This document shows, in pieces, positions 8,600 through 16,983 of a stretch of 64,000 bases of DNA. Source of the DNA: Mucilaginibacter xinganensis (GTDB taxonomy: Bacteria > Bacteroidota > Bacteroidia > Sphingobacteriales > Sphingobacteriaceae); assembly GCA_026225055.1 (NCBI GenBank), contig JAMFSA010000251.1, positions 1-64,000 of the forward strand. The letters are read 5' to 3'. Position numbers and translations under genes: made by a program. Each line of letters opens with the position of its first letter. Within the stretch, counting starts at the first letter, position 1. Below the pieces are notes generated by a model, which made no database searches, had not been told where the DNA came from, and saw nothing but the letters and a program-made list of their open reading frames with translations.

Positions 8600-9149
8600 T
8601 GGTATCGCTTTTCGCTAAGAAGTTACTATTTTGTCTTGATACAAAAAGTAACCAAAAAAATCAAGACAACAAGGATGCTTCCCCGCTCCCTGCCGGTTCT
8701 TCACGCTTTTTTCGCTGCTCGGAAACTTCGTTTCCCTCACATCACACAAAAAGCTAAACCGGCATTCCCGCCTACGCTGGCCCGCCCTTGTTGACAAAGC
8801 CTACGCTTTTTCCTTGTTCTTCCCGTCAGTAGAACAGCTTCGGGTGAAATCAGGCAAAACGATGGTAGCCTTGTGCGTAATGGCAGGGCATAAGGAAATT
8901 TTTACAGAAGGGTAAAGGCTTGCGTGTAGCGACAGCAGGGTAAAAATATTCCAGCCCAGGTTTTGCCTGATTTGCGGGGAGGGCCTCGTGCGGCACAGAA
9001 GCATTTCTACTGACTTGATTTTTTGCTACCTTTTGTATCAAGACAAAAGTAGTAGCCCCCGCGGCAATGAGCGGCTGCGAGCCACTCTCACACCTTGCAA
9101 TATTCGCCCTGTACAGTCGGGGATTGCTTCATTCTTCGCAATGACGCTT
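8600..9149. repeat. Dispersed MITE-like element, copy 2 (inverted relative to copy 1)
   Basis: This stretch is the reverse complement of most of 264-792. For example TGGTATCGCTTTTCGCTAAG at its left end matches the complement of 773-792. The right end (9116-9149) carries one terminal repeat, GTCGGGGATTGCTTCATTCT. The outer repeat expected at the left end is missing, so this copy looks truncated there. Several internal 10-30 base differences from copy 1 show divergence. There is no supported gene inside; together with the sites listed downstream it accounts for the gap 8569-9334. Confidence 0.8.
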
Positions 9150-9171
9150 GAAGAACTGTCCTCCCCTACCA

Positions 9172-9204
9172 ATCACAATGATAATCCACCCTATCAAAAT
9201 GATA
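9172..9204 (+). promoter_or_regulatory. Two tandem ATCAnAATGATA sites, candidate upstream activator sites for kdp
   Basis: ATCACAATGATA (9172-9183) and ATCAAAATGATA (9193-9204) differ by one base and their starts are exactly 21 bp apart, two helical turns. They lie about 90-120 bp upstream of a candidate -24/-12 element, where NtrC-type activators normally bind. Function is inferred. Confidence 0.45.
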
Positions 9205-9291
9205 GTATCATCGGTGTAAAACATACACTAAGATTATCAAATATCAATTTATATTATTGACTTACAGCACCTTGTAAACAAACGCCAATTA

Positions 9292-9308
9292 TTGGCATCT
9301 CCTTGGTA
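9292..9308 (+). promoter_or_regulatory. Candidate sigma-54 promoter of the kdp operon
   Basis: TTGGCAT (9292-9298) matches the -24 half of the sigma-54 consensus. After the right distance the sequence is TTGGTA rather than TTGCW, so the -12 half is a partial match (GG, ten bases, then GT). It is 27 bases upstream of the first small ORF. The presence of an NtrC-type regulator gene just upstream makes it credible. Confidence 0.35.
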
Positions 9309-9334
9309 TAGCCCATCGCAAATCAGACAATGTT

Positions 9335-9427
9335 ATGGATACCATTCTCACCATCGTTTACCTCATCATTTTCGCAGTCGTGTTTTGGCTGTTTTTCAAA
9401 TGTGTTAATTACTTCGAAAAAATTTAA
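9335..9427 (+). CDS. 30-aa single-pass membrane ORF upstream of kdpF
   Basis: The frame reads MDTILTIVYLIIFAVVFWLF and continues FKCVNYFEKI before TAA. There is one hydrophobic helix of about 20 residues and a short charged C-terminus. It ends 6 bases before the kdpF start, inside what looks like one transcript. The size and shape resemble KdpF, but it lacks the KdpF C-terminal motif. It may be a second small subunit, a regulator of the pump or an upstream leader peptide. There is no clear Shine-Dalgarno sequence, which is common here. An overlapping ATG at 9330 in another frame gives a less hydrophobic product and was not chosen. Confidence 0.55.
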   Translation: MDTILTIVYLIIFAVVFWLFFKCVNYFEKI

Positions 9428-9433
9428 ATAATC

Positions 9434-9511
9434 ATGATCGCACTATTCATCGTAGCCATCGCCGTATTCTTCTATATGGTTTATGTGCTTCTTAAACCCG
9501 AAAAATTCTAA
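9434..9511 (+). CDS. kdpF: KdpF, small subunit of the potassium-transporting ATPase
   Basis: A 25-aa frame, MIALFIVAIAVFFYMVYVLL followed by KPEKF. One transmembrane helix with the C-terminal LL-K-P-E-K-F signature is characteristic of KdpF, the peptide that stabilises the KdpABC complex in the inner membrane. It ends 10 bases before kdpA, the usual gene order. Confidence 0.88.
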   Translation: MIALFIVAIAVFFYMVYVLLKPEKF

Positions 9512-9521
9512 TTATTAAACC

Positions 9522-11237
9522 ATGAACACAGAATATATAGGTATCATTTTCATGTACCTGGCTACCATAGCCCTGGCCATCCCACTGGGAAAATACATAG
9601 CCAAAGTATTTAAAGGTGAAAAAACATGGATGGACTTTATGGCACCGCTTGAAAGGTTCATCTTCAAATTCAGCGGTATCGACACTCACCGCGAAATGAA
9701 CTGGAAACAGCATTTAAAAGCATTGCTAACCATTAACTTATTGTGGTTATTTTATGCTTTCTTTTGCCTGCTGTTCCAGGGCCACTTGCCGCTTAACCCC
9801 GATGCAAACCCTAACCAAACCCCGGATCTGGCCTTTAATACAGCCCTTAGCTTTTTAACCAACACCAATTTACAGGATTACTCAGGCGAATCGGGTGCTA
9901 CCTACTTTACACAGCACTTTGTATTCATGTTCCTGCACTTTGTGAGTGCCGCGACTGGTTTTGCAGCTATGATGGTTGTATTTAAAGCCATGAAGGATAA
10001 GACTACCGAGAAACTGGGTAACTACTGGGATTTCTTCCTGAAATCTATCACCAGGGTGTTATTGCCAATAAGTTTTGTAGTTGCCATTATATTAGCCTTT
10101 AACGGTACACCAACCAGTTACAAAGGTAAAGACACTGTTATAGGTTTACAGGGCGATACCGTACACGTATCACGCGGCCCTGCTGCAGCCATGATCGCTA
10201 TTAAACAGGTAGGCACCAATGGTGGCGGCTGGTTTGGCGTAAACTCGGCACACCCTTTTGAAAACCCTAACTACTTAACCAACATAGTTGAGAACATCAG
10301 TATCATCCTTATCCCTATCGCCTTAGTATTTGCATTGGGCTTCTATCTCAATAAAAAGAAACTGGCTTGGGTAGTTTTCGGGGTGATGACCATCGGCTTC
10401 TTACTCATGCTGTTCCCGTCAGTAACTGCCGAAGTTGGCGGCAACCCTAACATCGCGCATATGGGCATCAGTCAGCCCGGCGGTTCAATGGAAGGCAAGG
10501 AAGTACGTTTCGGGCCTGCTGCATCTGCTTACTGGGGTATTACTACTACAGTAACCTCAAACGGATCGGTAAACGCCATGCATGATAGCATGATGCCGGT
10601 ATCAGGCTTAGCGCAGATGTTTGATATGATGATCAACGCCTTTTACGGTGGTATAGGCGTAGGTTTCCTTAACTTCTACATCTTCATCATCATAGCAGTA
10701 TTTATTTCAGGGTTGATGGTTGGGCGTACACCTGAATTCATGGGCCATAAAATTGAAGCCCGCGAAATGAAGATTGCATCGCTGATAGCTTTACTGCATC
10801 CATTCATCATACTGGTAGGTACATCTTTAGCTTCATACATACTGGTTCATTTCCCCAATGCAAACTGGGGTACCAAACCATCAGCATGGTTAAACAATCC
10901 AAGCTTCCATGGCTTTACTGAGATGTTGTATCAATATGCATCGAGCGCGGCCAACAATGGTTCAGGTTATGGTGGTTTAACAGCCAATAACATATTCTGG
11001 AACGTAACTACAGGCCTTGTAATATTTGTAGGCAGATTCTTACCAATCATAGGCCCGGTAGCCATTGCAGGTATACTGGCCAGCAAAAAAACTGTGCCGG
11101 AGTCGGCAGGTACATTAAAAACAGATACCGCCACCTTTGGGGTGATGATATTCGCGGTGATATTTATTATCGCAGCACTGTCTTTCTTCCCTGCATTGGC
11201 CCTTGGCCCTATAGCCGAACACTTCTCAATCAAATAA
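9522..11237 (+). CDS. kdpA: Potassium-transporting ATPase subunit A (KdpA)
   Basis: A 571-aa polytopic membrane protein, about the usual length of KdpA. It has ten or so hydrophobic segments and the four selectivity-filter-type repeats, for example FLTNTNLQDYSGES, GTNGGGWFGVNSAHPFENP and a region with TTTVTSNGSVNAMHDSM. KdpA forms the high-affinity potassium channel part of the KdpFABC pump and is driven by KdpB. It begins 10 bases after kdpF and is followed after 22 bases by kdpB. The whole operon is normally switched on when potassium is limiting. Confidence 0.97.
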   Translation: MNTEYIGIIFMYLATIALAIPLGKYIAKVFKGEKTWMDFMAPLERFIFKFSGIDTHREMNWKQHLKALLTINLLWLFYAFFCLLFQGHLPLNPDANPNQTPDLAFNTALSFLTNTNLQDYSGESGATYFTQHFVFMFLHFVSAATGFAAMMVVFKAMKDKTTEKLGNYWDFFLKSITRVLLPISFVVAIILAFNGTPTSYKGKDTVIGLQGDTVHVSRGPAAAMIAIKQVGTNGGGWFGVNSAHPFENPNYLTNIVENISIILIPIALVFALGFYLNKKKLAWVVFGVMTIGFLLMLFPSVTAEVGGNPNIAHMGISQPGGSMEGKEVRFGPAASAYWGITTTVTSNGSVNAMHDSMMPVSGLAQMFDMMINAFYGGIGVGFLNFYIFIIIAVFISGLMVGRTPEFMGHKIEAREMKIASLIALLHPFIILVGTSLASYILVHFPNANWGTKPSAWLNNPSFHGFTEMLYQYASSAANNGSGYGGLTANNIFWNVTTGLVIFVGRFLPIIGPVAIAGILASKKTVPESAGTLKTDTATFGVMIFAVIFIIAALSFFPALALGPIAEHFSIK

Positions 11238-11259
11238 TAATATCATATAGAATTCAATC

Positions 11260-13290
11260 ATGAAATCTGATAAAAACACGTTATTCCAGGGCGATCAAAT
11301 GAAGGATGCATTTGTGCAGTCTTTCATCAAACTAGATCCCCGCATATTGGTCCGCAACCCGGTGATGTTCACTGTTGAGATCGGTACCGTTGTAATGCTT
11401 ATCGTAACTATCTTCTCTTTCTCCAATACCGGGCAAGGAAGCTGGGGCTATAACTTCACCATATTTTTTGTACTGTTATTAACTGTATTGTTCGCCAACT
11501 TTGCTGAGGCTATTGCCGAAGCGCGTGGCAAGGCACAAGCCGAAAGCCTGCGCAAAACCCGTTCAGAAACACCTGCCCGTTTATTGGTTGATGGCAAGGA
11601 ACAACAGGTAATGTCATCACAATTGAAAAAAGGCGATGTATTCATCTGCGAAACCAATGATACCATCCCTACCGATGGCGAGATCATAGAAGGTATCGCT
11701 ACCATTGATGAATCAGCTATTACAGGTGAATCAGCCCCCGTTATTCGTGAATCGGGTGGTGATAAATCATCAGTTACCGGTGGTACCAAAGTATTATCGG
11801 ATCGTATTAAAGTACAGGTGACTACACAGCCCGGCGAAAGCTTTTTGGATAAGATGATTGCCTTAGTTGAAGGTGCATCGCGCCAGAAAACACCAAACGA
11901 GATAGCTTTAACCATATTACTTGCAGGCTTCACCTTAATATTTGTGATTGTTTGCGTTACCTTAAAACCATTTGGCGACTATGCTAATACGCCTATAACC
12001 ATAGCAGCCTTCATCTCACTTTTTGTTTGTTTGATTCCGACGACTATCGGTGGCCTTTTGTCGGCCATCGGTATCGCCGGTATGGACAGGGCATTACGTG
12101 CCAATGTGATCACCAAATCAGGTAAAGCAGTTGAAACTGCCGGTGACCTTGACGTTTTATTACTGGATAAAACAGGCACCATTACTATAGGTAACCGTAA
12201 GGCCACCAACTTTTACCCAACTGCAGGCATTAACGAAAAGGATTTTATTACCGCCTGCGTATTAAGTTCATTGGCTGATGAGACCCCCGAAGGTAAATCA
12301 ATTGTTGAACTGGCCGAAGAAGGTAAAATCAAGGTATCTGTTAAGGCACCTGCTGATTCAGTATTCATCAAATTTACTGCCGAAACCCGCTCAAGCGGAT
12401 TAGATACCCCTGATGGATTACGCATCCGTAAAGGCGCGTTTGACTCTATCCGTAACATGGCTTTGAAAGCCGGCAATGAGTTCCCCTCTGATGTGGAAGT
12501 TAATGTAAAAAATATCGCCTCAAACGGTGGTACACCACTGGTAGTATCACAAAATGAGCAGATCCTGGGTGTAATTGAGTTACAGGATATTATTAAACCC
12601 GGCATAGCCGAGCGTTTTGAGCGCCTGCGCCGCATGGGTGTAAAAACCGTAATGGTTACCGGCGATAACCCTTTAACTGCTAAATTTATAGCTGAAAAAG
12701 CTGGGGTGGATGACTACATAGCCGAAGCTAAGCCCGAGGATAAAATGAACTACATCAAAGCCGAGCAACAACAGGGCAAACTGGTAGCTATGATGGGCGA
12801 TGGCACAAATGATGCCCCTGCACTTGCCCAGGCTGATGTTGGTGTGGCCATGAACAGCGGTACGCAAGCTGCAAAAGAGGCTGGTAACATGGTGGACCTG
12901 GATAATGACCCTACCAAGCTAATTGAGATTGTGGAAATTGGTAAGCAATTATTAATGACCCGTGGTACTTTAACCACATTCTCCATAGCTAATGACGTGG
13001 CTAAATACTTCGCTATCGTTCCGGCATTGTTTATGGTATCAATACCTGCCTTAAGGGCCTTAAACATCATGGATCTGCACAGCCCGGAATCGGCTATATT
13101 ATCAGCTGTAATTTTTAACGCGATCATCATCCCGATGCTTATCCCGCTGGCTTTACGCGGTGTAGAATACAAACCGATAGGTGCCAGCGCATTATTACGC
13201 AGAAATTTGTTGATCTACGGTTTAGGTGGTGTACTTATCCCTTTCGTAGGCATCAAATTGATTGATCTTGCCGTATCACTATTTATATAA
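11260..13290 (+). CDS. kdpB: Potassium-transporting ATPase subunit B (KdpB), P-type ATPase
   Basis: A 676-aa P-type ATPase. The phosphorylation motif LLLDKTGTITIGN holds the aspartate that is phosphorylated. The actuator motif is AITGESAPV; the serine in TGES is a known inhibitory phosphorylation site in E. coli KdpB. The nucleotide domain has KGAFDSI, and the hinge has MVTGDNPLTAKFIA and MMGDGTNDAPALAQADVG. Seven membrane segments are visible. It hydrolyses ATP to drive potassium uptake through KdpA. It sits between kdpA and kdpC with short gaps. Confidence 0.98.
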   Translation: MKSDKNTLFQGDQMKDAFVQSFIKLDPRILVRNPVMFTVEIGTVVMLIVTIFSFSNTGQGSWGYNFTIFFVLLLTVLFANFAEAIAEARGKAQAESLRKTRSETPARLLVDGKEQQVMSSQLKKGDVFICETNDTIPTDGEIIEGIATIDESAITGESAPVIRESGGDKSSVTGGTKVLSDRIKVQVTTQPGESFLDKMIALVEGASRQKTPNEIALTILLAGFTLIFVIVCVTLKPFGDYANTPITIAAFISLFVCLIPTTIGGLLSAIGIAGMDRALRANVITKSGKAVETAGDLDVLLLDKTGTITIGNRKATNFYPTAGINEKDFITACVLSSLADETPEGKSIVELAEEGKIKVSVKAPADSVFIKFTAETRSSGLDTPDGLRIRKGAFDSIRNMALKAGNEFPSDVEVNVKNIASNGGTPLVVSQNEQILGVIELQDIIKPGIAERFERLRRMGVKTVMVTGDNPLTAKFIAEKAGVDDYIAEAKPEDKMNYIKAEQQQGKLVAMMGDGTNDAPALAQADVGVAMNSGTQAAKEAGNMVDLDNDPTKLIEIVEIGKQLLMTRGTLTTFSIANDVAKYFAIVPALFMVSIPALRALNIMDLHSPESAILSAVIFNAIIIPMLIPLALRGVEYKPIGASALLRRNLLIYGLGGVLIPFVGIKLIDLAVSLFI

Positions 13291-13308
13291 TATTAAATTT
13301 CAAATAAA

Positions 13309-13872
13309 ATGAAAACGTATCTATTACCATCCCTCAAAATATCAGTTATACTGATAGTATTGGTATCAGGGATATATCCTTTAGCTATTGCCGGCATAGG
13401 CAAATTTGCTCCCGGTAACGGCGATGGTGTTACTGTTATGTATAAGGGCCGTGTGGTTGGTTATGCCAACATTGGGCAAAAATTCACTAAGGATAAATAT
13501 TTTTATTCACGCCCTTCTGCCGCTAATTACCAGGCTGACGGTGGTGTTGGCTCAAACAAGGGCCCTTCAAATCCTGATTATTTAAAGGATGTGAATGCCC
13601 GCATTGATACATTTTTAAAGCACAACCCGGGTGTAACCCGTGAGCAGATCCCTGCCGAACTGGTTACCTCATCTGGTAGTGGCTTAGACCCCGACCTTTC
13701 ACCTGCCGGGGCACAAATACAGGTAGCACGTATAGCTAAGGTTAGAAACATACCTGCTGATAAGATCAACGCTATTATTGCAGCGAATACCGAGCAGGCA
13801 TTGTTTGGTTTGTTCGGACCGCCAAGAGTTAATGTATTAAAAATGAATGTAGCATTGGACGAGTTGAAATAG
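13309..13872 (+). CDS. kdpC: Potassium-transporting ATPase subunit C (KdpC)
   Basis: A 187-aa protein with one N-terminal transmembrane helix (SVILIVLVSGIYPLAIAGIG) and a soluble periplasmic domain. Family signatures are YFYSRPSAANYQADGG, LVTSSGSGLDPDLSPAGAQI and the C-terminal LFGPPRVNVLKMN. KdpC stabilises the KdpFABC complex. It begins 18 bases after kdpB. A palindromic intergenic repeat separates it from the sensor genes downstream. Confidence 0.97.
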   Translation: MKTYLLPSLKISVILIVLVSGIYPLAIAGIGKFAPGNGDGVTVMYKGRVVGYANIGQKFTKDKYFYSRPSAANYQADGGVGSNKGPSNPDYLKDVNARIDTFLKHNPGVTREQIPAELVTSSGSGLDPDLSPAGAQIQVARIAKVRNIPADKINAIIAANTEQALFGLFGPPRVNVLKMNVALDELK

Positions 13873-13897
13873 AAAAAATAAAGCAAAGGCCCGTGCG

Positions 13898-14001
13898 GTT
13901 CCCCTCTTGAGAGGGGCAGGGGTGTGTTCATCGAAATGAAAAGTGAATAGACACACCCCTCCCATCGCACTTAGCCACGCCCCCCCTCTCAAGAGGGGAA
14001 C
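13898..14001. repeat. Palindromic C/G-rich intergenic repeat
   Basis: Long imperfect inverted repeat between kdpC and the KdpD-like gene. The left arm is TTCCCCTCTTGAGAGGGG then CAGGGGTGTGT. The right arm begins ACACACCCCTCCC and ends CCCTCTCAAGAGGGGAA. Repeats of this style are common between genes in Bacteroidetes; a related C/G-rich one lies at 24967-25081. Folded in RNA it could weaken transcription from kdpABC into the sensor genes. Confidence 0.7.
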
Positions 14002-14073
14002 TTTAATAAAAAGTATAATATTCCGGCTGTTGTCTATAAAAAGACGGCAGCCGGATATGTCGTTTAAAAAGAT

Positions 14074-15201
14074 ATGATACCAGAAAAAGAGCAATCGGTT
14101 AAACATTTCCTGGAGCTGATAAAAAAATCACGCAGGGGCAAATTCAAGATCTACATTGGCATGAGCGCCGGTGTAGGCAAAAGCTACCGCATGCTACAGG
14201 AGGCACAGGCATTAATGCGCAGTGGTATTGATGTAAAAATTGGGTATATTGAAACTCATAAGCGCAAGGAAACAGAGGAGCAACTGGAGGGCCTGAGCAT
14301 TATTCCCCGCCGCAAGCTGTTTTACAAGGGCAAGGAGCTGGATGAGATGGACCTCAACGCCATCCTGAACCTGCGCCCCGAGGTGGTTGTTGTTGATGAA
14401 CTGGCCCATACCAATATTGAGGGCAGTCAGAACGAAAAACGCTGGCAGGATGTGATGACCATCTTAAATGCGGGCATCAATGTGATCAGCGCGGTTAATA
14501 TTCAGCATATCGAAAGCCTGAATGAGGAAGTGGAAGAAATTACCGGTACTGCCATTAATGAGCGTATCCCCGATAAGGTTTTGCAGATGGCTGATGAAGT
14601 TGTGAACATTGACCTTACCGCCGATGAGCTGATCACCCGCTTAAAAGATGGCAAAATATATGACGAAAAGAAGGTTCCGCTGGCACTGAACAATTTTTTT
14701 CAGTCGGAAAAGATATTGCAGTTACGTGAGCTGGCCTTGCGCGAAGTGGCGCACCAGGTGGAGCGTAAAATTGATATCGAGGTACCCAAAACTATAAAAC
14801 TACGCCCCGAACTCTTCCTGGGTTGTATCAGTACTAACGAGGAATCAGCAAAAATAATTATTCGTAAAACCGCAAGGCTGGCTTCCTACTATCGCTCAAA
14901 ATGGTATATATTGTATGTTCAGCGCTCTAACGAAAGCAGCGATAAAATCAACCTGGCATCGCAGCGCCACCTCATTAACAACATGAAACTGGCCACCCAG
15001 TTAGGCGGCGAAGTTATCAAAGTAAAAAGCGATGAAATAGCAAAAACCATATGGGAAACCGCCGAAAAATATGACATCACTACGATATGTATCGGTAAGC
15101 CCCGCTTTAAATTCTACCAGCTGGTAATGCGTACCGCTGTATTTACTCAACTGTTAAACAAAATGTCGAAAACAAATATCGACCTGGTAATACTATCATG
15201 A
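14074..15201 (+). CDS. kdpD: KdpD N-terminal sensor region (KdpD + USP domains) without kinase
   Basis: A 375-aa protein matching only the N-terminal cytosolic part of KdpD. The KdpD domain starts near residue 22 and has Walker A-like GMSAGVGKS (29-37), GYIETHKRKETEEQL, VVVDELAHTN and AVNIQHIESLNEEVE. A universal-stress-protein-like domain follows from about residue 245. E. coli KdpD continues into four membrane helices and a kinase; here the protein stops, and the histidine kinase is a separate gene overlapping by 4 bases (ATGA). It probably senses potassium or a nucleotide such as c-di-AMP for that kinase. Confidence 0.9.
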   Translation: MIPEKEQSVKHFLELIKKSRRGKFKIYIGMSAGVGKSYRMLQEAQALMRSGIDVKIGYIETHKRKETEEQLEGLSIIPRRKLFYKGKELDEMDLNAILNLRPEVVVVDELAHTNIEGSQNEKRWQDVMTILNAGINVISAVNIQHIESLNEEVEEITGTAINERIPDKVLQMADEVVNIDLTADELITRLKDGKIYDEKKVPLALNNFFQSEKILQLRELALREVAHQVERKIDIEVPKTIKLRPELFLGCISTNEESAKIIIRKTARLASYYRSKWYILYVQRSNESSDKINLASQRHLINNMKLATQLGGEVIKVKSDEIAKTIWETAEKYDITTICIGKPRFKFYQLVMRTAVFTQLLNKMSKTNIDLVILS

Positions 15202-16913
15202 ATATAAAAAACAAACTCCGCGCAGGTATCGGGTTCCTTTTCCTGATGGCGCTCATTAGTTCGGGGATGGCCGATTATTATTTAACCCGCCTCTCCAACG
15301 ATTCAAAAGCTATCTTAAAAGATAACTACCGTTCACTGGTTTATGCTAAAAACATACAGCAGGCGCTTGATTATCCAAAATCGGTAAGCACTGCTGTAAG
15401 ATTGCAAACCATTGAAACGAACGTTAGCAAGGAAGAGCAAAATGTAACCGAACCCGGTGAAGGGCAACTGGCCGATTCATTACGTGCCGGATTTGAACAA
15501 TACAAGCTGGCATTAAATAACCCGCAGGCGGTTAATGAGCGGGGCATCAAAATCCGTAACATATTGAACAATATTGTACAGTTAAACATGACCGGGATTG
15601 AGCACCGCAATGCCATCGCACAGCAAACAGCAGATAAAGGCATTATACTTGTATCGTTAATAGGCTCGCTTTGCTTTTTAATAGCATTCAGTTTTGTATG
15701 GAACTTCCCCGGTTATATAGCCAACCCGGTAAAGGAGCTGATACAGGGTATAAAAGAGATTGCCAACAAAAACTATAGCAAGCGCCTTGTTTTCCCGGCT
15801 AAAGATGAGTTTGGCGACCTTGCCGATGCCTTTAACCAAATGGCAGGCAAGCTTAATGAATATGAAAGCAGCAACCTGGCCAGCATACTTTTTGAAAAAA
15901 GAAGGATAGAAACCATCATTAACTCCATGCATGATGCTATTATTGGCATCGATGATAAGATGTTTATTATCTTTGCAAACAAAGTGGCCTGTACCCTAAT
16001 TGGTTTGCCTGAAGATAAACTCACGGCGCAATATGCGCCTAACATAGCAATGGAGAACGATCTGCTACGCAATATGCTGTTTGTAGATCAGCCGAAGATG
16101 AAAATATTTGCCGATAACCGCGAGAGTTATTTTGAAAAGGAAGTGCTGGAAGTAACCAATGATTATAAAGTTATAGGGAAGGTGATCATTCTTAAAAATA
16201 TCACCGATTTTCAGCAGCTTAACGATGCCAAAACAACATTTATAGCTACTATTTCGCACGAGCTTAAAACACCGCTCTCATCCATAAAAATGAGCCTTAA
16301 ATTGTTGGAGGATGCTCGTGTGGGCGAGATCAACAGTGAGCAAAAGCAATTATTAAAAAATATTGATGATGACACCCACCGCTTGCTGCATATTACAGCC
16401 GAATTACTGGATGCCGCGCAGGTTGAAACAGGCAAGATCAACTTGAATTTTGGCAGCACACATCCAAAAAACATTGTGAACTACGCCGTGCAGGCCATCA
16501 AATCACTGGCCGACCAGAAAGAACTCACCATAGCCATCAATTGCCCCGATACCTTGCCAAATGTGATGGCCGATCTGGATAAAACCACATGGGTGCTCAT
16601 CAACCTGTTGTCAAACGCGGTAAAATACAGCCCTACAAAATCCACCATCAACCTTGATGTTAAAAAGAGCAAGAACAACATTATAGAATTTTCTGTGAAA
16701 GATTCCGGTCAGGGTATTGACGAAAAGTACCTGGCCCGGATTTTTGAACGCTATTTCAGGATCCCCGGTGCCGCGGCCGACAAAACCGGCACTGGTTTAG
16801 GCCTGGCTATAGCTAAAGATTTTATTGAGGCGCAAGGAGGCACCATTGGTGTTGAAAGTGAAGCCGGTGAAGGAAGCCGTTTTTACTTCAGCCTGAATGT
16901 AAACAACACCTGA
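15198..16913 (+). CDS. Membrane sensor histidine kinase (HAMP-PAS-HisKA-HATPase), kdp-linked
   Basis: A 571-aa kinase. It has an N-terminal transmembrane helix (about 10-25), an extracytoplasmic region, a second helix near 150-172, then HAMP (about 172-225), PAS (about 235-340), HisKA with the phospho-acceptor in ISHELKTPLSS (His354), and HATPase with NLLSNAVKYSP, DSGQGID and GTGLGLAIAK. Translation is coupled to the KdpD-like gene (4-base overlap). It is the only kinase in the block and probably phosphorylates the NtrC-type regulator at 7222. That pairing is inferred. Confidence 0.92.
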   Translation: MNIKNKLRAGIGFLFLMALISSGMADYYLTRLSNDSKAILKDNYRSLVYAKNIQQALDYPKSVSTAVRLQTIETNVSKEEQNVTEPGEGQLADSLRAGFEQYKLALNNPQAVNERGIKIRNILNNIVQLNMTGIEHRNAIAQQTADKGIILVSLIGSLCFLIAFSFVWNFPGYIANPVKELIQGIKEIANKNYSKRLVFPAKDEFGDLADAFNQMAGKLNEYESSNLASILFEKRRIETIINSMHDAIIGIDDKMFIIFANKVACTLIGLPEDKLTAQYAPNIAMENDLLRNMLFVDQPKMKIFADNRESYFEKEVLEVTNDYKVIGKVIILKNITDFQQLNDAKTTFIATISHELKTPLSSIKMSLKLLEDARVGEINSEQKQLLKNIDDDTHRLLHITAELLDAAQVETGKINLNFGSTHPKNIVNYAVQAIKSLADQKELTIAINCPDTLPNVMADLDKTTWVLINLLSNAVKYSPTKSTINLDVKKSKNNIIEFSVKDSGQGIDEKYLARIFERYFRIPGAAADKTGTGLGLAIAKDFIEAQGGTIGVESEAGEGSRFYFSLNVNNT

Positions 16914-16927
16914 TAAATAAGCATAAA

Positions 16928-16979
16928 ACAAAAAGTAAATACAACAAAAAGTAAGTCAATTCAAACAAACAAAAAGTAA
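16928..16979 (+). repeat. Three direct copies of ACAAAAAGTAA in the kup leader
   Basis: Identical 11-mers at 16928-16938, 16944-16954 and 16969-16979, starting 16 and 25 bases apart and ending 4 bases before the kup start codon. They fill nearly all of the 70-base gap between the kinase gene and kup. They could be binding sites for a regulator or RNA-binding protein, or simply an unstructured A-rich translation leader. Confidence 0.6.
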
Positions 16980-16983
16980 AAAA

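Noticed and set aside
8615..9260. Open frames in the second repeat copy (8615-8797, 8801-9004, 8850-9041, 8988-9260)
   Set aside because: Same repeat sequence in the other orientation; no coding signal and no conserved domain.
13578..14106. Minus-strand frames across kdpC and the following repeat
   Set aside because: They run through kdpC in reverse and through a palindromic repeat; no homology is visible.
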